Below, piece by piece: positions 1 to 14,389 of a stretch of 64,000 nt of DNA (its first letter is position 1; each line of letters begins with the position of its first letter). Source of the stretch: Tetrapyrgos nigripes (lineage: Eukaryota; Basidiomycota; Agaricomycetes; Agaricales; Campanellaceae); assembly GCA_013368315.1 (NCBI GenBank), contig JAACJM010000198.1:91737-155736 (forward strand), read 5' to 3'. The translations under genes and the position numbers were made by a program. Below the pieces are notes generated by a model, which was given only the letters and a program-made list of their open reading frames with translations, was not told the origin of the DNA and ran no database searches.

Positions 1-196
1 GGCCAAGAAGGCTGATGAAAACACGGAGGCATCAGAAGGGTCCATGAAGGATCTGGCAATTTGTCAATCTCTTACCGCTTCCTGGAACGCCTCCAGTACT
101 TAGGTCCGCAAGTTTTCGCTTGGGCAACCTGAGAAGGGGCGCAGCGAAGCTGGTACCGAGAAGGGAAGCAAAGACAAATGCGGAAGAGAAGAGCAT
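1..196 (-). CDS. small secreted double-psi beta-barrel protein, 5' exon only (runs off window)
   Basis: Only the first exon (196 down to 76) is visible, beginning MLFSSAFVFASLLGTSFAAP, a typical signal peptide. It ends at a phase-1 donor (GTAAGA on the minus strand), and the rest lies beyond base 1. The exon aligns with exon 1 of the complete gene at 4809-5524: same signal peptide pattern, a basic residue cluster, and the same phase-1 intron after a PGSG/PGTG motif. The 5' flank (197 to about 300) also resembles the flank of that gene, so gene and promoter were duplicated together. Function is inferred from the paralogue: a secreted expansin/RlpA-like single barrel domain. The end of the gene cannot be judged here. 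Confidence 0.6.
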
Positions 197-1558
197 TTCA
201 AAGGAGCAAGTAAAGAAGGTTCTGAAAAGAAAGGCAACCGGGCCTCGAACAGTAGAAGAAGAGGAAAAGGGTGGGCAGAACAAAGGAAAAGCGCCTGAAG
301 AGCGGCATACTATTCGACCGATTTTTATACTCTTCGCTTGTTAGCAGGTGGGAGGAAACTTGTTCTCGACTCATGGCTTTCGTTCATTGACGACGCAGCA
401 GGCTCATCGAAGGACTGGTAGTGAAGGTTCGCGAATCAACAGACGCACAGCCGTAGGAGAGTTTACTGTGGCTAGGTGAAACGACTGCACTGAAAGAACA
501 TTCCATCGGTTGATTCGTGCCACATGCTGATTGGCATGGAGGCTCATGAAATCGTTGGGCGCTGACTGCGGGGTAACAGCAGGACAGCAGTGATTTATCA
601 CCTTCAAATACCTTCGGAACATGGTTCATGACTGCGCTGATGTCTTCCGATACCCCAGCCTTGGTAATTCCGGCTGCAAATATAGTTTCCTGCCCAACCA
701 TCTGCTGCCGAAACCCGCTAACCGAACCCCACCGTGACATTGGTACCCACTTAAGGAGACCTGAGCTGAAAGTATTGGCATAGCCCAGGGCAGCCTATGA
801 ATGGAGCCCCCTTCCAAGTACTGATGGAACCCGTATCAACAACAAACAGAACCCGCATCCCCATACGCTTAGTAGCTTCCTTACTCACTTGTATTTCATA
901 GTCGGAGACTGAAGACTAGTTTCCTTACTAGTGTGCAATCTCTATTAGTGAGTCAAATCTTCTTCGCATTCAATCGCTTCTTTAATACTTGAGTCCCCTG
1001 CTACTAAATTATAACCCAACAAAAGGGATATTTCAAAGCTTCAAGTACTAGTCTAGACAAATTGAAAAGATCGACAAAAGAATGAGTACTAAACAGTACT
1101 AAAACTCGGCTTTTGCGATCGCAACTCTAAGCAGCTACCCAAGTTCTCAATCACGCCGAACGTTCAAGTTTGAGTGACATTTGAGCGCGAGTCGACTTAT
1201 TTAGTCTCGCGTAGCCAGACTGACGATATACGCTTGACACTCTTCGTGTGCATATATCGTCTAATAGACACTCAAACCCGCATGTACCCATACAGAGTAG
1301 TTTAACTTCAAAAAATTCGATTTTTTTCTCACCTATATACTGTGAAAGAGCGAGTTCTAAAACATCTAAAATTGCTAGTGTCTGAGGGATGATTTTTTGA
1401 AAGTCGAGAGGCCATTTTTTGGGCGAAGTCCGTGTCACGCTTTGCAGTACCTGCGAAATCCGCGACCGTTTCAAACGTTTGGACCAGCCGTTCCTAACGG
1501 AACGTCGACTGACGTCACTTTCCGCTTAGGGACGAGCTGGTCACGAGCCTAGTTCTTC
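197..1558. other. intergenic region between the secreted-protein copy and the helicase
   Basis: The first 100 bp resemble the promoter flank of the second secreted-protein gene. Open frames at 384-740 and 1151-1474 on the minus strand show no recognisable motif, and I see no convincing start or splice structure for them. The last part is the promoter of the helicase gene. Confidence 0.5.
1510..1517. promoter_or_regulatory. CRE/ATF-like palindrome TGACGTCA
   Basis: A perfect TGACGTCA palindrome lies about 40 bp upstream of the helicase start codon. This is the classical binding site of bZIP factors of the ATF/CREB type. That it acts on the helicase gene is an inference from position only. Confidence 0.35.
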
Positions 1559-4564
<3,006 letters not shown>

Positions 4565-4808
4565 TAGGTATTTTTGGTTGTGATATTTTTGCGAGTTCCT
4601 CCTGTCTACCTTTGCTATGTTGTACTTCTCTTCTCTTTTACTAGCGAGATAAATACCAATCGATATCCTGTATGTAATTCGTAACGCGTAACGTTCCATA
4701 CGACTGAAATGTCTTCAACATTCGTAGCCCATCCATGACTCAACAGCATGGAGCCGAAGGACGGAATAAATACTTCTCGGGGCACCATGACCGACTGTAT
4801 TCCCGAAC

Positions 4809-5524
4809 TCAACCGAATCTAACAAAAACCCTGTCGAAAGTGCCAGTCGCAGGATTGCCACCCAACTCATCGAATGCAGCTTGGCTGAGAACCACATCGC
4901 CGTCAGCACAGTCGTCGCAGAATCCGACTGGGGCGAATGCTGGGCCATTTTCGGCGAGGATTACATTGTTTTCGTCTGTGAAATACGATAAGAGAGAATG
5001 AGGTTGGTCGTAGTTAATTACTCCGAGTTCACTAAGTACTTACCAAGGACGAAAACAGTGGCGTCCGAACGACCACAGAGGCCATTTTCAGCACTGTAAA
5101 CTGATTAGGATAATGTCAAATTGAAGTAGCATTTCAGCGGCTTACGCAGTGCTTCCAGGGCTAAAAAGGAAGATAACAATCGTCAGTTTTTCTGCAAGCT
5201 TATGAAGATCAGAGAAAGACTATGACTTACGCAGAGCCTGCGCGTGACAGAAGGAAAACAAAATCTCCTGGGTTCACTTTGATACCACATTCATTTTGAG
5301 ACAGGTCAGCCACTCTCGCTAGAAAGGGTAATAAGATGATGGGTGCGTCAAACTTTACCGGACAAACAAAATCAATCGTTTCCCTACTTACCTGTTCCAG
5401 GGATACCACCAAATGTAGCGACGTCTGGCAATACCTGACCAACAAGTTCACGTTTGACAGGAGTAGGTGCGGCGATACTTGCGCCGAAAACGGAAGCAAG
5501 AATGAATGAAGAGAAGAAGAGCAT
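4809..5524 (-). CDS. small secreted double-psi beta-barrel (expansin/RlpA-like) protein
   Basis: Five exons (5524-5392, 5318-5231, 5160-5146, 5093-5044, 4975-4809) give about 150 residues; the third exon is only 15 nt. The protein starts with a signal peptide (MLFFSSFILASVFGASIAAP), followed by a short mature domain with NECG, LCGRSD and a C-terminal CDDCADGDVVLSQAAFDELG stretch ending in VFVRFG. The C-x2-C-x-DGD-x2-LS-x2-AFD-x-L pattern is that of the double-psi beta-barrel of expansin-like and RlpA-like proteins. Such small fungal proteins are secreted and are thought to act at cell walls or plant surfaces; catalytic activity is not implied. A TATA-like TTTTATA lies upstream near 5676. A paralogue lies at 1-196 in the same orientation on the other side of the helicase gene. 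Confidence 0.75.
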
Positions 5525-6380
5525 TTCAGAAGGATAAGTAAGTCAAGTAAAGAGGAAGGACTTGAAGAAAGAGGCAACCGGGCCTAAGAAGTGGAGTGTA
5601 GAACGAAGGAAAAAGGTCGTTGGGCAGAAAAGAAAGAAAAGTGCCTGGAGAACAGGAGAGATAACGTTGGTTCCTTTTATACCGGGATGGACTGCAAAAG
5701 GGTCATCGGATAATCACAATCACCATTGGTCTCGGGTAGTACGGCGAGTATAGTGAGATGATTAATCCGAATGGTTGAATTATGAAGCCTGGATACATTG
5801 ATGATTTGACCGGCCTTGCAGAAACCAACACTCGACTCTATTCGCGCCCCATGGCTTGGCTTGATGTGAACTGTCAGCGTTGTGAAGGACGAAGAATGAG
5901 AAGTCGGTACAGCCACAAGTAGCATGCGCATTGCAAGTAGACTGGAAATAGTTCCATAGACATGGAACATGTATTTGGTTGTCTGCCTAGGGGAAACTAG
6001 GAAACAGCCAACTCCTCTCCGGGGCCATCAGCTTCCGTGAAACCCAAACGATTGATGGAGAGAGTACCAGACTTTTGGACGCCGTGAGGACAGAAAATTT
6101 ATACTACACCTTTTATTTGCCTGGCAATTCCGTAACAGAACGAAAGGGAGAGCGAGGCACTCGCAGAAACCGTAAGACCGAGCAAAGGAGTTCCTCCAGA
6201 CGATCAAAGTTTGGTCCCATTGGTCTATCCATACCAGTGCCCATGGCTGTACAGTATCAACAGAAATGCAAATATCGCTGAAGTATGATCCTTTCCAGTT
6301 AAACTGCAATCGTCATAGAAAATAAGTCAAAGCATTTGATAGAGCGGCCATTCAAAACAGTTCGAGGATAGCATCCAAGA
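5525..6380. other. intergenic: shared promoter side and downstream flank
   Basis: The 120 bp next to the secreted-protein gene resemble the flank at 197-300. The open frames at 5677-5970 and 6028-6309 have no recognisable family. I see no gene. Confidence 0.5.
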
Positions 6381-9116
6381 TCAAAGCTTCGCCTCCGAAG
6401 TCTGCAGCTTGACCCTCATCTTCTGCAGCAAAGACCGAATGCCTGACCCTTCGCATTTGTCGCTCTCAACATGAGCAGCGACAACATGAACAGCAACATC
6501 TCTTCTGAACGCGATTCCAGGGGTTGGAGTATCCTACAACAAACAGGTCATCCATCTAATAGACAAGAACCGTACAAATCTCACTCACGCAGTTATTCTC
6601 TGACCTGAAAGCTCTCTGGTCACAGATAGTGTTGGCTTTACAGTCTGCATCACAGGGCGTAACAGCGCCACCACGGCTGATGAAAGTGTTGTAAAGCTGG
6701 AAGGCTGTATCGTTCCTCTCAAATACTTCGGTCAGGTTGTGCCAAAATGCCGGTGTCAACTCAGAATCTGCAGCGAGACCGACAAGAGGTCCGTATGTCT
6801 CTCTCGCGTCGTAGTACAGTTCCCATTTGGCTGTGGAGATGAGGAGTTAGACACGTAGAATCGACAGAACACCTTAGCTTACGTTCAACTTGAAAAGACG
6901 GATCAGATGTATTGGCTGCAGTGCATGCTTATGAGAGAGGTCTTCGTCCCGGCGAGTTGGAAACGACTCACTGAATACGACGCGCATATTAACGACGCCA
7001 AAGGTATCTGGATCAACGTCGTAGACCTTGAAGGCTGGGTTTCCACCTACACAAATGTGAGTCTGAAATAAGGTGAAAAGCCGAAGAATTGCCCACTTGT
7101 CGGTGTCAAAGCAGGCCCCTAAGAGCGAAGGCTACATTAGACGCGAAAGACCTTGACGACAGTCTACAACTCACGATCAGAGCAACACTGACAGCATTTT
7201 CTGCTGTCTGTTCCGAGTAATCCGAGTATGCGATCTCAAATTGATCCTGTGCGAGGATTCTCAGTGCCTACAACCTGACTGAGATGGAAGAAGTACGCAC
7301 CTTATGGCTATGGCCAAAGAAGTGCCCAGCAATAGTGTCCTTGTATCTTTGCAAAATTTGGTCATAATAGTTGGACTAGAGTGAGTTTGATCGTCAGAGA
7401 ACAACTCAGTAGGACCAAGGTCGGAAGCTGCATACCTGATCCTCCATGGTGTCTTCCTTACCAAGCGGTATATGCCCGATTATCCAGACTTTTTGACCAG
7501 CATCCTCCGCAGCCTGTAACTGGTCTACTATGAAGGCCAGTACACCATTTGGATCGGGTCTTCAAAGTAAGAGAAAGACGCGGTTAGCCACCAGTCGACG
7601 ACAGGCAGAAAGTTACACACTGGAATTCGTCACTATCGTATAGCCAGAAGCTGAATTCGGAACTCATTAAGAAAAGAAAATTTCTAGCTTCGACGAAAGG
7701 AAACATACTTTTGCTTGTACCAGTATTGGGTATTCAATGACAAGATAACAGATTCGTTTCCGGCACCAATGCTGCGTAACTTCCTGAATCATGCTGGACC
7801 TCTTGACTTGCTTGGCTACCAATCCATTGCTGCGGGTCCAGTTATGAACATTATATGATATGGGGAACATTAATGCCAGTACATACCACCCAACCAGCGC
7901 TTTGAGTATCAAACACCCATTGTGAATCATTCGCGGTCATACTGGTCTTTCGAGCAAATGCGTTCACAGGAGCGGAGTCGCTTGAATTCGGGTTTAGTAC
8001 ATCTTCGCAAAATGAAGATTTTGAGATAACTCACTGGTTTCCTAGAAGTGAAACATGAGCACGGGAAAGGCAAAGGGTGATTGTGACACATACCCAAGCT
8101 AGGAAAGACTTGTGCCTTGACTTTTGACAGTAATTGAGTATTGAACTCTTCCAAGTCATTGGTGACTTCCCTATTCAGCAGATAAGCGAATTGATAGCAC
8201 AAGCGTAGAAATGGGACGCACTCTTGATTGACCAGCCAGGTAGCACCTGTGAAACCCAACCAGTTCATAAAAGGCATGTGGTAGGAAGGCAAATGTTACC
8301 ATCATACCTTCAACAACATCACCAGTAAAAATGACGAATTTAGGATTCATATCGTTGACGGCTTCCAACAGGGAGTCTGCAAGGGAGGTGGGTGAATCAC
8401 ATTTGGAATTTCCATTTGGCTGGGCTGGTTCCGTGATGTTGTGTCCCGCTTCGTCAGGGAAATTCCTGCAACATATATTCTTGGTGCAATTAGCTTCAGC
8501 ACCGACCTGTAAGATGTGTTATTCAGCATGTATGTCGAGGAACAAACTGGACAAGCCGACCGTGTACATCCTGTCAATGTGGACATCGCTGATATGAACA
8601 ACCTGGAAAGGTTCTCCTCGTTTGTCCACAGGAGCCACTGGAGATTTGGATTGAGGGGGTAATGGGACCGTAAACGGGGTCGAGACATTGGAGGAGCAGA
8701 AACCGAACAACGCGTCACAAAGTCTTCCTGCAGTCTGACCAGCGACGTCGATGCTGCGAAGATCGTGAGCAATGATGGGACCAGTAGCAGAAAGAGTTCC
8801 TTGGCAAACATCCGGGTCTTCAAGCTGTACAGCTCGTTAGGAAGATTGGACAAGACGGAAATGAGTGGTGACACACCTGCAGACCTTCACAGATATCTAT
8901 GAAGATCGCGTTGAACTCGTCATCTCCTAAAAACGCTAAAGTTTGCAACGGAACTAAAGCTGCATGGCAAGATGGACAGTCGACCAGATTTTCAAGCGCT
9001 TGCAGGAGGTCGTCCAGAAGGGAGCTTTGTGCGCCGAGTATCAGTCCGCAAAAAGTCGACACATAGACCGAAAGGACTATCGGGCTGCTTCTGATTCGAG
9101 GAAACGGAAATCGCAT
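6381..9116 (-). CDS. secreted acid sphingomyelinase-like metallophosphoesterase (apparent frameshift in exon 8)
   Basis: Seventeen exons: 9116-8877, 8824-8561, 8506-8308, 8246-8222, 8170-8094, 8041-8035, 7980-7887, 7829-7709, 7650-7621, 7559-7436, 7375-7301, 7246-7175, 7118-7097, 7046-6972, 6915-6883, 6830-6589, 6533-6381. Order: signal peptide, a saposin-like Cys segment (VDCPSC...DICEGL), then the calcineurin-like phosphoesterase core with all metal motifs ([36 protein letters not shown]) and a Cys-rich C-terminus ([12 protein letters not shown]). The family hydrolyses sphingomyelin or related phospho-head groups outside the cell or in vacuoles with zinc. Exon 6 is a 7-nt microexon carrying part of GNHD. 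Exon 8 opens in one frame ([26 protein letters not shown]) but must leave it in another ([11 protein letters not shown]); its 121 nt is one short of the length the phase demands. No intron explains this, so it is either a one-base deletion or an assembly error near 7742-7752. Confidence 0.85.
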
Positions 9117-9597
9117 GTTGGAAATACTGGAGTCTGCTTCCTGGTGTCATTTTTATAGGGTACAACTGTCAGTGGATGCCAGTTAGAAGAGACGGTTTCC
9201 CATGTGCTTGTCCCGGTCGTGCGTCGAGGGTCTTCTCCTGAGAATCGCAGGTCAGTTAACAGGCAGAAGAGTGATCACAGGTTTGTGCTGCTCACAGCGT
9301 CGAAAATACTACTTGATTGATTCTTCTCCATGACAAAAATACCAGGTAAACTTGGGATCTTGGTCCCTGAGAGCATGTGCAAGCTTAAGAAACGTTCGAT
9401 GGAGTAATTGGATATTGGGATGCGAAGCGTGTGATTTGACGGTTCTTTCACCATCCGAAGAAAATCGGAACGAACCCATGTCAATATACATGGCTCAGTT
9501 ACGGTACAGCAAAATAAATAATCGGTAGATAATTTAGGGTATTGACATAGAGCGTCAGACGTTTGGTCAGGGCCAGTCTTCCCCCTCCCTGTATGGC
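9117..9597. other. intergenic, no gene seen
   Basis: Promoter side of the sphingomyelinase-like gene and 3' side of the next minus-strand gene. Open frames here lack recognisable motifs. Confidence 0.5.
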
Positions 9598-10213
9598 TCA
9601 CGCATGCGCTTTGAGGTCCTGCGAGTACTGCGCAGGCGGCGACGCATTCCCTTGGAAGTGGGTGGCAACGGGAGCGCTGACACTGGGATACGACGCATCA
9701 CCAGTATACGGTGCCTCGCTACCACCATAGTACGTCGGTCCAAAAGTTGGATTTGGGACTGTTTGAACTTGTACTACCCGAAGTCGGTCGCGGCGACGTT
9801 TGTACAGAAAACCACCAATGATGCAGCAAATGAGTGCAACTCCAGCTAAAATCCCAGGACAGTCAAGATAGACACAAGTAGGGAAGAACCACTTAATACT
9901 TACCTACGATCGAACCAGCAATGATGGCAGCAGTGCTAGGGTGGTGATCAGAGTCGAAATGACAACGACTGGGAGGCCTTCAGTCTGAGAATGGATGCTT
10001 GGAATAAAACGTTTGAACGCACGGGAGCGGGGGGTGGCGGTCGCAGATACAGCCATCGTCAAAGCTAAAAAAAGCATCGTCATGTCAGCGATAATTTTCT
10101 TTCTTGACATCTGGGACTCACTCTGGGTCGCACGCCGCGACGCTTTGGAAAGAGTGAAGACACAAGACAATGAGGATGGCTACCAGAGCACGAACATGTT
10201 CAATAGAGAGCAT
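9598..10213 (-). CDS. small single-pass membrane protein with acidic Cys ectodomain (paralogue B)
   Basis: Four exons (10213-10122, 10064-10023, 9968-9904, 9845-9598) give 148 residues. It has a signal peptide (MLSIEHVRALVAILIVLCLH), a short ectodomain with CDPDFDDGCICD and a CHFD motif, one transmembrane segment (about residues 58-77, AAIIAGSIVAGVALICCIIG), a basic stop-transfer cluster KRRRDR, and a Pro/Tyr-rich cytoplasmic tail. No catalytic domain is visible; I do not recognise the family. The paralogue at 12629-13367 has the same exon structure: an identical 42-nt second exon and the same intron phases. A surface sensor or scaffold is possible but is not shown by the sequence. Confidence 0.7.
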
Positions 10214-11055
10214 GATAAGGATGGAAAGACGATATTGTGATTTGCGCGGGATTTATATGTTCCCCTTCAGAGGGATCGACGAAGAGCCACCTGGTAGTGA
10301 CTCGTGGATCCTGGAGTATGTTGTAAAACTCGAGGAATCCTGTCAACGGAGGATAGAAGGGCGGTGAGATACTCGTAAACTGACCAGTATTCGCTCGGCA
10401 AAGCTTGATCACTAAATCCATTCGATATCCCAAAGACGGCCTATCTTGAAGGGTGGGCTGAATGGCTTTGAGCTGGGCTCCTTATTGTGGCGTACTGAAC
10501 AATTTCTTTCGATTAAGTCTTTCCTCGGCCAAAGCAGGGGACATGCGATTTGAGGTGACAGTTGCGCGACGCGGTGAATATCCAGTCCAGGTATGATGTC
10601 GACCTGCGGGCGCCTATATATGCTTCTAGTGTGAGGTCTGTGTGCATAGAAGGACCGCAGCCCGTCAGCATGTTTTGAGAAATAAGTGAAACCAAATAGA
10701 ACGTACCCAAGTATCTTGGTCCATTCCCTTGCACCCCGCGTATATCCTCATCTCCAAACTTCAAGTCGCTGGCTGCATGCAGGGTTTGGGACTTGAAGTT
10801 GTGTAGGGAAGAAAAAGAAGTAACTACAAAGTACCTGGAACCGACCCAGGTGACTTTGTGACTGAGTTCAAAGATGTCCTCTTTTTAAGTTTTGTTCCTC
10901 AACTGTAAAGCTTCGAGAAGCAGCTCTGCAGAACGGTGCCGAAGCCCGGAAAGAGATAGAAGCAGCAACTTAACGAGATATTTGAACGCGTTTTCTTGCG
11001 GTCATGGGAGCGTAGGTGGGTAGACGTGTCTAGTACGAAGTTGCCAATATAATGT
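10214..11055. other. intergenic, no gene seen
   Basis: Upstream side of paralogue B. One minus-strand open frame (10513-10764) has no recognisable features. Confidence 0.4.
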
Positions 11056-11063
11056 CTAATAGC

Positions 11064-12176
11064 TAGTGAAAGGAAAGTCCGGTTCAGTCCGGTTCAGGCC
11101 AAAAATTTCCGGACGCAGGACCGAACCTTCGGTCCGGCTCACAAATTCTCTGAACTTCGGACTGGACTTCGCGTCCTCTGAACTTCGGTCCGGTCCAGGT
11201 CCAAGAGAAGTTCGGACGCGTCCGAACTTCTGCCTTGCCCGAGATGCCCAAAAAACGACTTTTTGGTTCAAGTTAAATACAGATGTACTTATAAATATGT
11301 GAAAGAGTGAAAAATGTAATTATTCCATCATCTGGGGGCTAGTACCTTCGTCCTCGGTCTCGCTATCATCTGCTGCTTCCTCATCTCCAAAATAATAGTC
11401 CTCTAGAGTTTTTCTAAGGTCGGTAATATGTTCTGCAGCTTGTTGATCAGCAGAAATGTGCCCGTTGCGGTATGCAGCTTTGAGAATTTGCAAAGCATCA
11501 AACATTTCTGGTTTTAACCTGTTGCGACGTTTTGTATCTGTGAGGCCGGCACTTGAGAATGTCCGTTCTGATGGAGTCCCAGAGCCCTGTATCGCAAGAT
11601 AGTCTCGTGCAATACGTGCAAGTGTTGGATAAGTATCTTGATGTTGCTGCAACAGTTCAGGTGAGTATGATCATGAAAGAGATTTAAATGCAATCCTGAC
11701 CTGGAACATTACCCGGAGCTCAGTAAGCCAAGCTAATCAGGCCAAAAGTGCTTGAGCGGGGACCTAAGCACAAAGCCAATAGCAGAAAATTTCCGGTAAC
11801 ATTGAAAAGATATCGACGAAACTCACACATAAGTGGCACAAAGAAGATATATTTGGGCTAGTTGAGGTACAGGGACTCGGTACTGTTGCTGTACAATACT
11901 AACCTACCCAAAGTTTGTGCAAGATGAGCGGACACACATATAGGGGTTGGGGCACATCGTGGTTGAAGAGTGAGGTGCTGTACCTGACCGACAAACTCCT
12001 GGTCCGAATCGGTCCGGACGCGTTCGGACGCGTCCACCAATTTCGATGACTTTCTGGACCGTGAACTGGACCTGTGGTCCGGTCCTCAGAAATTCTGAAC
12101 CTTGAGTCGGACTTTCGGTTCAGTCCAAGGAAGTCCAGTCCGGACCACGGTCCAGGACTGAACTTTCCTTTCACTA
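11064..12176 (-). mobile_element. non-autonomous hAT DNA transposon, 1113 bp
   Basis: The ends are inverted repeats: TAGTGAAAGGAAAGT at 11064 and its reverse complement ending at 12176. They are flanked by an 8-bp target duplication with one mismatch (CTAATAGC at 11056-11063, CCAATAGC at 12177-12184), the length expected for hAT elements. Subterminal regions carry many copies of a GGTCCGG/TTCGGAC motif in both orientations. Inside is a remnant of the transposase C-terminus (11320-11652), so the element is an internally deleted derivative that needs a transposase supplied elsewhere. Confidence 0.85.
11320..11652 (-). pseudogene. hAT transposase C-terminal dimerisation region (remnant)
   Basis: This 110-residue open frame contains YPTLARIARDYLAIQGSG and TPSERTFSSAG, the signature of the hAT C-terminal dimerisation domain, and ends in an acidic tail. 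The BED finger and RNase H-like catalytic core are missing from the element. A CTGTTGCAG just upstream of the frame may be the acceptor of the last intron of the ancestral gene. Confidence 0.85.
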
Positions 12177-12184
12177 CCAATAGC

Positions 12185-12628
12185 ATCGCATGCACTCGGT
12201 TCGATCATCTTCTCGCTATCTCGCGGTTTATGTATGTGGAATGGATAAGGCTCTGGATCCCGTAATTAGTGTTGCAGTTTGCATAACGGACTGGACGCGC
12301 TACACAGTCGAACGGTTTGAGAAAAGGAGGCCTGAGAAACAACACTGGCCAAAGCTGGCGAGGGATACGATTTTTAAAAACAAACATGCATACATATATA
12401 TTTAACGTTTACGATACACAAACTGTGAAGGATACAATGAGATATATAGTGTACGGTAGGAGTTAGACAGTACAGTTAAGGATATGTATGGTATTAGGAT
12501 AGGATCAAGTCCTTAGCGAGAAACTCTCAACCCTCAGCTCTCTGGCGCCGATCGTCACGGTCAACGTTGCATCCTCACACTGCCCTACGCATCTTCAAGA
12601 TGTCCAGCGGGTCCCGGTCTACTGACCT
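12185..12628. other. intergenic, 3' flank of paralogue A
   Basis: AT-rich sequence with repeated ATACA/ATATA tracts around 12390-12500. No gene seen. Confidence 0.4.
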
Positions 12629-13367
12629 TCACTGCTTAGTTTCAAACGGGTTCGGCATCATTGTCTGGTGTTGCTGTGATGGTGATGACTGATTCCCATA
12701 CAAGTGAGCGGCATCAGGAGCTCCTGGTGTAGGCGCATTGTAGGGACCACCAGCATAGGGGTTCGGGCCGCCTTGAGCACCATAGGGAGCACCATAGGAA
12801 GTACCGTACGGTACATCCTGGCCGTAGGTCGCATTCGGAGGAGGATAGTACTGATTATAAGTAGTGTTGAATGGTTGGTTGAAGGTTCCATTGGCGACGG
12901 CAGCAGCCTGTGCTTGGGATTGGGCTGCCCGAACTCGGTCACGGCGACGTTTCCATATTAGTGCGGCAATGATGAGACAAATGAGCGTGACACCAGCTGA
13001 AGGAGAGATGCTAAGGGTATGATACGGAAAAAAAAACTTGAAACGTATGAGTACGTACCTACGACTGCTCCAGCAATGATAGATGCTTTACTACGGTGAC
13101 GAAATCCGAAGTTACAGTTTCTGAAAGACAGTCAGACTTTACGATTGAGCAGGGGAGGAGAATCTCGACGTACCTTTGCGGGTCATAATCGTCGCAGAAA
13201 CAGTCATCGTCAAAGCTAGAAGACCGTCACGTCAGCTAAAGATTCTCTGCAACAGCCGAGGCAACTAACTCTGGATTGCATGATGATGCCGCGACAGGTT
13301 GGAAAGAAGTAATACACAAGGAGACGAAGATGGCTACCAGAGCACGAGCGCGTTGGACAGAGAGCAT
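12629..13367 (-). CDS. small single-pass membrane protein with acidic Cys ectodomain (paralogue A)
   Basis: Four exons (13367-13270, 13215-13174, 13120-13059, 12996-12629) give 189 residues. A signal peptide (MLSVQRARALVAIFVSLCIT) is followed by an ectodomain CNPDFDDDCFCDDYDPQ, a transmembrane helix (SIIAGAVVAGVTLICLIIAA), the cluster KRRRDRVRAAQ, and a long Tyr/Pro/Gly/Asn-rich tail with repeats of the YGAPYG type. Start: an upstream in-frame ATG exists at 13436, but the paralogue supports the ATG at 13367. The family is unknown to me. The tail is about 40 residues longer than in paralogue B, while the ectodomain cysteines, membrane segment and intron phases are kept. Confidence 0.72.
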
Positions 13368-14389
13368 ACTGAGGTTGGGTAAATGTGGATGCAGATCAGT
13401 CAACGGACTGCTCTTATATGCTCTGTTGCACAGCAACTGTAGAGTAGCTCCAGCGCTCGCGCTACATTATCAACTGGAGCAAATCAGACAATGGTGTCCT
13501 CGGCTGAACAGCATTTGTGTGTCACAGTCGGGAAGGGCGATGGCGGTAACCCTACTAGTACTTGGATTTTGACTAGGATCTTGCTTGGTCAAACGTCGCT
13601 GATAGGAAGACTACTGTTCACCGCCGCGCCAACGGAACAAGTTAAGGATGAGCGGCAGCTTTGGAATGTGCTTGTGAGGGTACGCGCCCGTCTGGTTTTG
13701 CCTCGGGCACATAAGGGATTATGGAGGAGGAGGAAGAGGAGAAGTCTATTGGATGCATTATGGATCCGAATCAAGACAGAAACTGACAGAAACGCAGTCG
13801 AATTTCAAATTCCGCTTTCCGGTATCCCAACTGGGTTCAAAAGAGATCCAGCTGTCTGGGTCGGTTCATTGAAGAACGTCTTCAAACTCGGTGAAGAATG
13901 AGGAATCATATACAGAATCTTCCATAATGGCAAAGGATCCTCAGTACCTCGGTAGAGATCATGATGAAGAAAGCGGGACGCGCGCGTTGCTTGACGAGTT
14001 TGATGACCGATAGATAGGATACACCGCTCCGGAAAAGGGTTCCCCGATGTGACTGTGCGCTGTATTAAAGTCAAATTACCGGTTGCATCTATACGTTGAC
14101 TTCAAACTCGGTCTTCCGAGCTGTGAAGTATGCAGAGGATGAGATGACAAAAGAGAAAGCTCAGATTGAGAACTAGACACGCCGCAAGCATGATTTGAGC
14201 ATGATGGTTCAGGAGAACGCCTCAGCTCAGCGCTCAGCAAAAGGTCGCGCGTTTTCATAATTAGAAATAAAAAATTATTTTAGAGTACAGTAGACACTAC
14301 AGTGAGTAAAATAGAGAGAGAAACCAACTCGAAATCATCTACATATGTACCCACAGCTCAAGAAGCAAAACCGCCAACCTGGGCTTCAG
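13368..14389. other. intergenic, no gene seen
   Basis: It holds a 136-codon plus-strand open frame (13491-13901) with no recognisable motif and unusual Arg/Leu-rich composition; I judge it non-coding. Confidence 0.4.

Noticed and set aside
384..817. Overlapping minus-strand open frames upstream of the helicase gene
   Set aside because: No domain, no conserved start or splice signals, and frames overlap each other in different phases as expected by chance.
1151..1474. 107-codon minus-strand frame divergent from the helicase gene
   Set aside because: Clean frame but no recognisable family, no signal peptide, and it overlaps the likely helicase promoter. Kept as unproven.
13491..13901. 136-codon plus-strand frame
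   Set aside because: Arg/Leu-rich composition without domain or motif; likely a chance frame in GC-richer intergenic DNA.
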